Assembly: GCF_014805625.2 (NCBI RefSeq)
Contig: NW_023998565.1
Span: forward strand, 2,614,833 to 2,678,832
Length of the DNA: 64,000 nucleotides
Direction of reading: 5' to 3'
Source: Glossina fuscipes
Lineage: Eukaryota; Arthropoda; Insecta; Diptera; Glossinidae
The translations under genes and the position numbers were made by a program. The notes beneath the pieces are model-generated. The model did no database searches. It was not told the origin of the DNA and worked only from the letters and a program-made list of their open reading frames with translations. This document shows, in pieces, positions 59,376 to 64,000 of the stretch (its first letter is position 1; every line of letters starts with the position of its first letter).

Positions 59376-60780
59376 ATTTTATTTTTTTACATTTTATTTA
59401 TTTATTTTAATCCTACTTATACATGAAACTAAACAAATAACAGTCGAGTTCAATTGGCACTTAAAGCAAAACTTATATTAAATTAATAATAAAACTTAGC
59501 ATAAGTACAATAAAATAAAATGAAAAAAAAGCATGTACACAAGCAGCATAGAGCCACACTTACAACCGGTACAGAGCCAAATTGCCAATGAACCCCTAAG
59601 CCATCGCAAACATGCATTTTTAAGGATAGAAGCTAGGTTAAGTAAAACATAGGTAAATCGCGCGTATTAAGCAATGTTGCTTTAATGGACTTTAAAGAGT
59701 CCGATAACGAGAATAAGTGATAGACGTCATTTAGGTTCTTGCAAACGACACGGAGCGGATTAAACAACTCATAATTATATTTATACTGACTAAGCGTAAC
59801 CAAGATAAAGTGCCTAGAGAAACGGTTGGGGACATTAAAGCTTATTTCACCAAGTAATAAAGGCGAGTTAATAGCACCATTTTATTACTTTGATTAAGAA
59901 GGAATAGCCAAGAACAAAATTATGTTTCTCGAGAGGCGGTAAGGACAACAGAAGCAACCTATTTGCATAGGTGGGAAGAGAGGCAATTGGCTCCCAATCC
60001 AAATTCCCAAGGGCAAACAGCAAGAAGTGCTTTTGAGCAGATTCATTTGAATCTACATAGCACCTATATGAAGGAGATCACACGACAGAGGCATACTCGA
60101 GTATAGGTCTGACCAAGCACATGTGCAGCCTTTCCTTAATGTAAGGATCACCAAGCTCGTTGGACCACCTCTTATAAAACCAAGCGCGGACCTAGCTTTG
60201 CTTAACGAGAGCTCAATATGCAGGTCAGAACGTAATCTATGGTCAAATAGAACGCCTAAATTTGTGGACGTATCGACGTCCTCCAACTTATGCGAATCAA
60301 TGAAATGCTGAGTAACGAATGACTCTCTTCTTGAGAATGAAAGCTTCGTACATTTATTTAGATTTAGCTTTAGAAGAATCAAAGAGCACCATGCAACTAA
60401 ATTATTCAAGTCACTTTGAAGCTAATGTGATTGCGATTCTACAGAGAAGGAAGAAAGCAGTTTCACATCATCAGCATACATTAAGATCTTACTGGAATTA
60501 ATCACCGATGGGAGATCATTAATGTTCACTGGGAATTCATCCGAGGTGATGAAGCTAAACAAAACCCTGAAGGATCTATTGTGCAGATATGAGCTTATCC
60601 ATTTCATTAAATAGAAAGGGAAGCCAGAGGCTTGGAGTTTAAAGATAAGTAAGTTATGGTTAAACAAATCAAACACTTTACTTAAAGCATTGTATATTAT
60701 ATCTGTGCGAGAGCCACTAGAAACATCCTTGAAAACATGACAAGTAAACTCTAACAAGTTGGCAATTATATTCCACGTAT
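59376..60780 (-). mobile_element. Jockey/CR1-like LINE, RT and 3' end, inserted in ClpP
   Basis: The minus strand encodes part of a reverse transcriptase: SGSRTDIIYNALSKVFDLFN, FYLMKWISSYLHNRSFRV, INDLPSVINSSKILMYADDV (the YADD active site), then in a shifted frame KLNLNKCTKLSFSRR and LGVLFDHRL, and the C-terminal block DSNESAQK.FLLFALGNL. The 3' UTR (agtcgagttcaattgg, ttagtttcatgtata) ends in an A-rich tail (aaataaataaataaaatgta) that abuts the ClpP exon. It is 5' truncated within the RT and frameshifted. Confidence 0.88.
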
Positions 60781-61600
60781 TATTATTATTATTATAATTT
60801 TAGACTAATGAAATAAATTCTTAGACTAAAAAAAAGACATTGAGCACTAGCAACACAGGCTATCGGCTCTAATTTAAATAAGTGGATATTGGATAATGAG
60901 CTTAGTAGTATTAAAAAAGTAATATATTGAATTGATATTCTGTTCTGAAGCTGATTGTAGAATGTCCAAAGGGTTAATCGTTCCAAGTGCAATACTTCTA
61001 GCCAAGAAAAAGTTAAGGCAGTCGCAGAGAATGTGCTTTATGGTGAGAGTTTGTCCACAACTGCAGATTGGGGAGGAAGACTTCTTCAAGATCCATTGGT
61101 GGGTTGCAATTGTATGACCAAGTCGAATTTTCGAAAATGTTTGGATCTTCATTTTCTCAACATTAGTTGGATATAAAGGTGGAGTTAATTGAGGTTTAAT
61201 GGAAGAGTAGTTTTAATGATGGTACTTTAAATTTTCTTCTGCAATTTTCTCTTTAACTTTTCTTCCAATGTATCATAATTAGAGGAGCAGAAGCGGCATC
61301 CTTTGCCGCTCGTTCAGCCTGCTCATTTTCCAATAAACCGATGTGCATTGGTACCCATAGCATTTTAATTTTCCGTCGGGTGTTATAATTATATTCCTTA
61401 ATTTGTTGATGGTGCTCCATCTCGAAGTCGAAGGATTCCGAATAGCTTGTCTTACAGACAAACTGTCGGTAACAATGACAATTTTGAGTTTGTTTTTATG
61501 GGCAAGGTTCGCAGCGTAAAGGATAGCTCTGGCTTCGGATATTGCAAGTAACACCAATAGCTTGTAAACAATCAGTAATAAAGGCAGAAGCAATCTCCAG
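60781..61600 (-). mobile_element. I-type LINE, RNase H and 3' end
   Basis: The minus strand encodes an RNase H part (ISEARAILYAANLAHKNKLK, IVIVTDSLSVRQAI; the catalytic Asp is in TDS), a frame break near 61270, then the C-terminal module TFSKIRLGHTIATHQW, PICSCGQTLTIKHILCDC (a C-x-C...H...C zinc motif) and NPLDIL. The 3' end GCCGATAGCCT, GTTGCTAGTGC, TTAGTCTAAGAATTTATTTC and (TAA)n at 60781-60800 is typical of I elements, which end in TAA repeats. The right part is cut by the LTR at 61630. Confidence 0.85.
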
Positions 61601-61629
61601 ACATCACATGCAGCATTTTGACAGTATAC

Positions 61630-62049
61630 TGTAGAATTATCGATTTATCGTCATCTACCTGTTCAATAATCATTTATGCTTAGATTTCACTTTTATATAT
61701 TTCCACATAATGTAAACGTAGGTATAACCTCGTTAAGATATGTCCACATACTGCCAGTCAAGTCAAGCTATGACCTAGTTAATATAACGCAATCTAGCTT
61801 TACATGTAACTTTCGTAATAGCCTAGTTTAATTCCACTATTTTGTTAGCATAATAATTTATTGTATAAATTACTGACCACAGTTCAGCAAAGTCAGATAT
61901 AAATTCGGAAGTAAAGTAAGAAGTAAAGTAAAAAGTGACGTAAGATTTAATAAGCAAGAGTTAATAAGTAAGAATTAATACGAGTTTAAAATCAAGAGAA
62001 TTATAATAAATAACAATTCAAACGAACCTTTGATTGTGTTTTCACTACC
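61630..62049 (+). repeat. LTR of a 412/mdg1-like retrotransposon
   Basis: It starts TGTAGAATTATCGATTT and ends TTTTCACTAC(C) directly before a primer-binding site at 62050. A TATA-like gtataaatt lies at 61863 and AATAAA-like signals near 62004. It interrupts the I-type LINE. Downstream to about 62630 is an A-rich leader without an intact gag. Confidence 0.6.
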
Positions 62050-62065
62050 TGGCGACCGTGACAGG
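62050..62065 (+). promoter_or_regulatory. Primer-binding site, tRNA-Arg type
   Basis: TGGCGACCGTGACAGG directly follows the LTR. From memory, 412/mdg1-type elements use the 3' end of a tRNA-Arg as primer with a site of this form. The match to a tRNA could not be tested here. Confidence 0.6.
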
Positions 62066-62640
62066 AAGCCGGTGGAAAATTTTTTTTTCACAATTTTGCA
62101 TTTAAATAATCAATTTACATATTTGCGGATGCCTTGTAAAAGGAAAAGAAATTGAAAAAAAAGAAGGAAAAAAAAACTAAACACATATATAAAATTAACA
62201 AAAGATGCTCTATGAACTCGCGCAAATAAAAATATAAAATAAAGGTAAAGGCGAAACAAACATTTAACAAAAAAGGGATATGTTTGTGTTTTCCAGTAAA
62301 CTAGCAGAATTTAACGAACTTATATATAACCCATTTGTATGGGTTTAGTCCAGTTAATATAAAAAAAAAAAAAAACAATGAACTGAGTAAAAAAATATAT
62401 ATATATATTGTGAAAAATATGCGTTGGACCATAAAAAAAAAAAATCCTGAAACGAAGTAGAGGTGCAAGTGATAAAGATGCAGTGACCAATTAAGTATCG
62501 ATGAAGGAACCAAGAATAGCCAAAGCTGCCGAACGAGAGATCGAGAATACACCACGTAATCAACAGCAAGTATAATCTAACGAATACAGCAGAGATACAG
62601 ATACAATAAATATATTACATATTAATGTGATTGTTATTTA
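62066..62640. other. A-rich retrotransposon leader and unidentified sequence
   Basis: There are several A runs, a (TA)n run at 62395-62409, and no coding frame that I can support. The minus frames at 62301-62569 are translations of T runs. Confidence 0.4.
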
Positions 62641-62699
62641 AATTATCTTAAAAATACATTACACCTAATTTATCGTCCGCAAAAGGATAATAAGTGCTT

Positions 62700-63865
62700 T
62701 TAAACTATGAAAATAGGTTGCTTCTGCTGTCCTTACCCTCTCTCGAGAAACGTAGATTTGTTCTTGGCGTTTCCTTCTTAATCAAAGTAATAAAATGGTG
62801 CTATTAACTCGCCTTTATTACTTGGTGAAATAAGCTTTAATGTCCCCAACCGTTTCTCTAGGCACTTTATCTTGGTTAAGCTTAGTCAGTATAAATATAA
62901 TTATGAGTTGTTTAATCCGCTCCGTGTCGTTTGCAAGAACCTAAATGACGTCTATCACTTATTCTCGTTATCGGCAACAACGCTAGCTCTCGATAAGCAA
63001 CGCTAGGTTCGCGCTTGGTTTTATAAACAGGTGGTCCAAAGAGCTTGATGATCCCTACATTACGAAAAGACTGTATATGTGTTTGGTTAGTTCCATACTC
63101 GAGTATGCCTCTGTTGTGTGGTCTCCTTCATTTAGGTGCTATGTAGATTCAATTGAGTCTGTTCAAAAGCAAATCTTGCTGTTTGCCCTCAGAAACTTGA
63201 GTTGGGGTCCGATTGCCTCTCTTCCTCCCTATGAAAATAGGTTGCTTCTGCTGTCCTTACCCTCTCTCGAGAAACGTAGATTTGTTCTTGGCGTTTCCTT
63301 CGTAATCAAAGTAATAAATGGTGCTATTGCCTGCATTACTTGGTGAAATAAGCTTTAATGTCCCTAACCGTTTCTCTAGGCACTTTATCTTGATTAAGCT
63401 TAGTCAGTATAAATATAATTATGAGTTGTTTAATCCGCTCCGTGTCGTTTGCAAGAACCTAAATGACGTCTATCACTTATTCTCGTTATCGGGCTCTTTA
63501 AAGTCCATTAAAGCGACATTGCTTAATACGCGCGATTTACCTATGTCTTACTTAGCCTAGGTTCTATCCTTAAAAGTCGTTACGATTCGAAAATGAATTG
63601 TTGTTAGTATTACCGGTTGCCAGGCTTATGCATGTTTGCGATGGCATAGGGGTTCATTGGCAATTTGGTCCTGTACCGGTTGTAAGTGTGGCTCTATGCT
63701 GCTTGTGTACATGGTTTTTTCTTTTTTTTTTCCTTCTTATTTTATTGTACTTATACTATTATTAATTTAATATAAGTTTTGCTTTAAGGGCCAATTGAAC
63801 TCGACTGTTATTTGTGTAGTTTCATGTATAAGTAGGATTAAAATAAATAAATAAATAAAAAGACG
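62700..63865 (+). mobile_element. Jockey/CR1-like LINE 3' ends, two partial copies in tandem
   Basis: The block 62706-62976 recurs at 63230-63494 almost unchanged (ctgtccttaccctctctcga, gttcttggcgtttcctt, tccgctccgtgtcgtttgca). The second copy has its upstream part (63077 on: LVSSILEYASVVWSPSF, YVDSIESVQKQILLFALRNL, LEKRRFVLGVSF) and continues with YKYNYELFNPLRVV and NDVYHLFSL, the 3' UTR (tcgactgttatttgtgtagt) and a (AAATA)n tail at 63838-63862. The 3' half is the mirror image of 59376-60060, so the two lie in inverted orientation about 3 kb apart. Confidence 0.85.
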
Positions 63866-64000
63866 GCGTCAATGTTAAATCAACCACCTTTTCACTCAAT
63901 ATTTGCCCATATAAGTAACTAAACCAAGATACTAAGCAGTCAAATGACTGGTAATGTGATAGTGCGATTTCGTTATGTTAGCAGGGATATCAATATCAAT
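63866..64000. other. Flank of the LINE tail, nothing recognised
   Basis: Short unique-looking sequence up to the window end. Confidence 0.4.

Noticed and set aside
1..64000. CRISPR arrays, prokaryotic operons, phage or bacterial genes
   Set aside because: Spliced genes, fly transposons and long AT-rich spacers show insect nuclear DNA. The tandem repeats lack the regular unique spacers of a CRISPR array.

Overview
The window reads as nuclear DNA of a higher (probably calyptrate) fly. It is AT-rich, has 50-65 nt introns, and carries orthologues of insect single-copy genes embedded in dispersed transposon remnants (I-clade and jockey/CR1-like LINEs, gypsy and BEL/Pao LTR elements, irritans-type mariner, a tRNA-derived SINE, a foldback-like element). 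The species cannot be named from sequence alone. Two assembly gaps (N runs) lie at 16103-16502 and 46809-47687.

Three genes look intact, and I rebuilt their exons by hand. papi (14957-18142, minus; five exons, 583 aa) is a Tudor/KH piRNA-pathway protein of the mitochondrial surface. A CINP-family gene (30996-31771, plus; three exons, 220 aa) and Uch (31923-32850, minus; four exons, 227 aa; a complete ubiquitin C-terminal hydrolase) converge tail to tail 151 bp apart.

Most other recognisable host coding sequence is broken: a Cdk8 5' fragment (about 7.9-8.2 kb), a C2CD5-like C2-domain exon joined to an unidentified helical gene (25.3-26.0 kb), an NHE8-type sodium/proton exchanger (40.2-41.9 kb), an unidentified Gln/His-rich gene beside it (39.4-40.15 kb), the 5' part of IFT54 (53.7-54.0 kb), a DNAJC28-like gene (58.1-58.7 kb) and the 3' part of mitochondrial ClpP (59.0-59.4 kb). 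Several keep introns, so they are DNA-level fragments and not retrocopies. All lie on the minus strand.

Repeats by region: 1-14 kb holds dispersed repeats, a SINE, a chimeric gypsy remnant, a LINE 3' end and a BEL/Pao scrap. 18-31 kb is mostly empty AT-rich sequence. 33-39 kb holds a second SINE, an I-clade LINE and an LTR-like block with hairpins. 42-48.4 kb holds a LINE scrap, a tandem repeat array beside a Myb/SANT-like exon, a palindrome-bearing LTR-like block and a foldback-like element with long inverted arms. 50.6-53.5 kb is a decayed LTR retroelement. 54.5-55.8 kb is a complete-length but dead mariner. 59.4-63.9 kb is a nest of LINEs and an LTR with a primer-binding site.

The most useful observations are the SINE whose 3' tail matches the 3' end of the local I-type LINE, the foldback-like element whose arms explain the assembly gap, the paired 33-nt palindromes in an LTR-like family, and the concentration of decayed intron-bearing gene fragments among intact genes.
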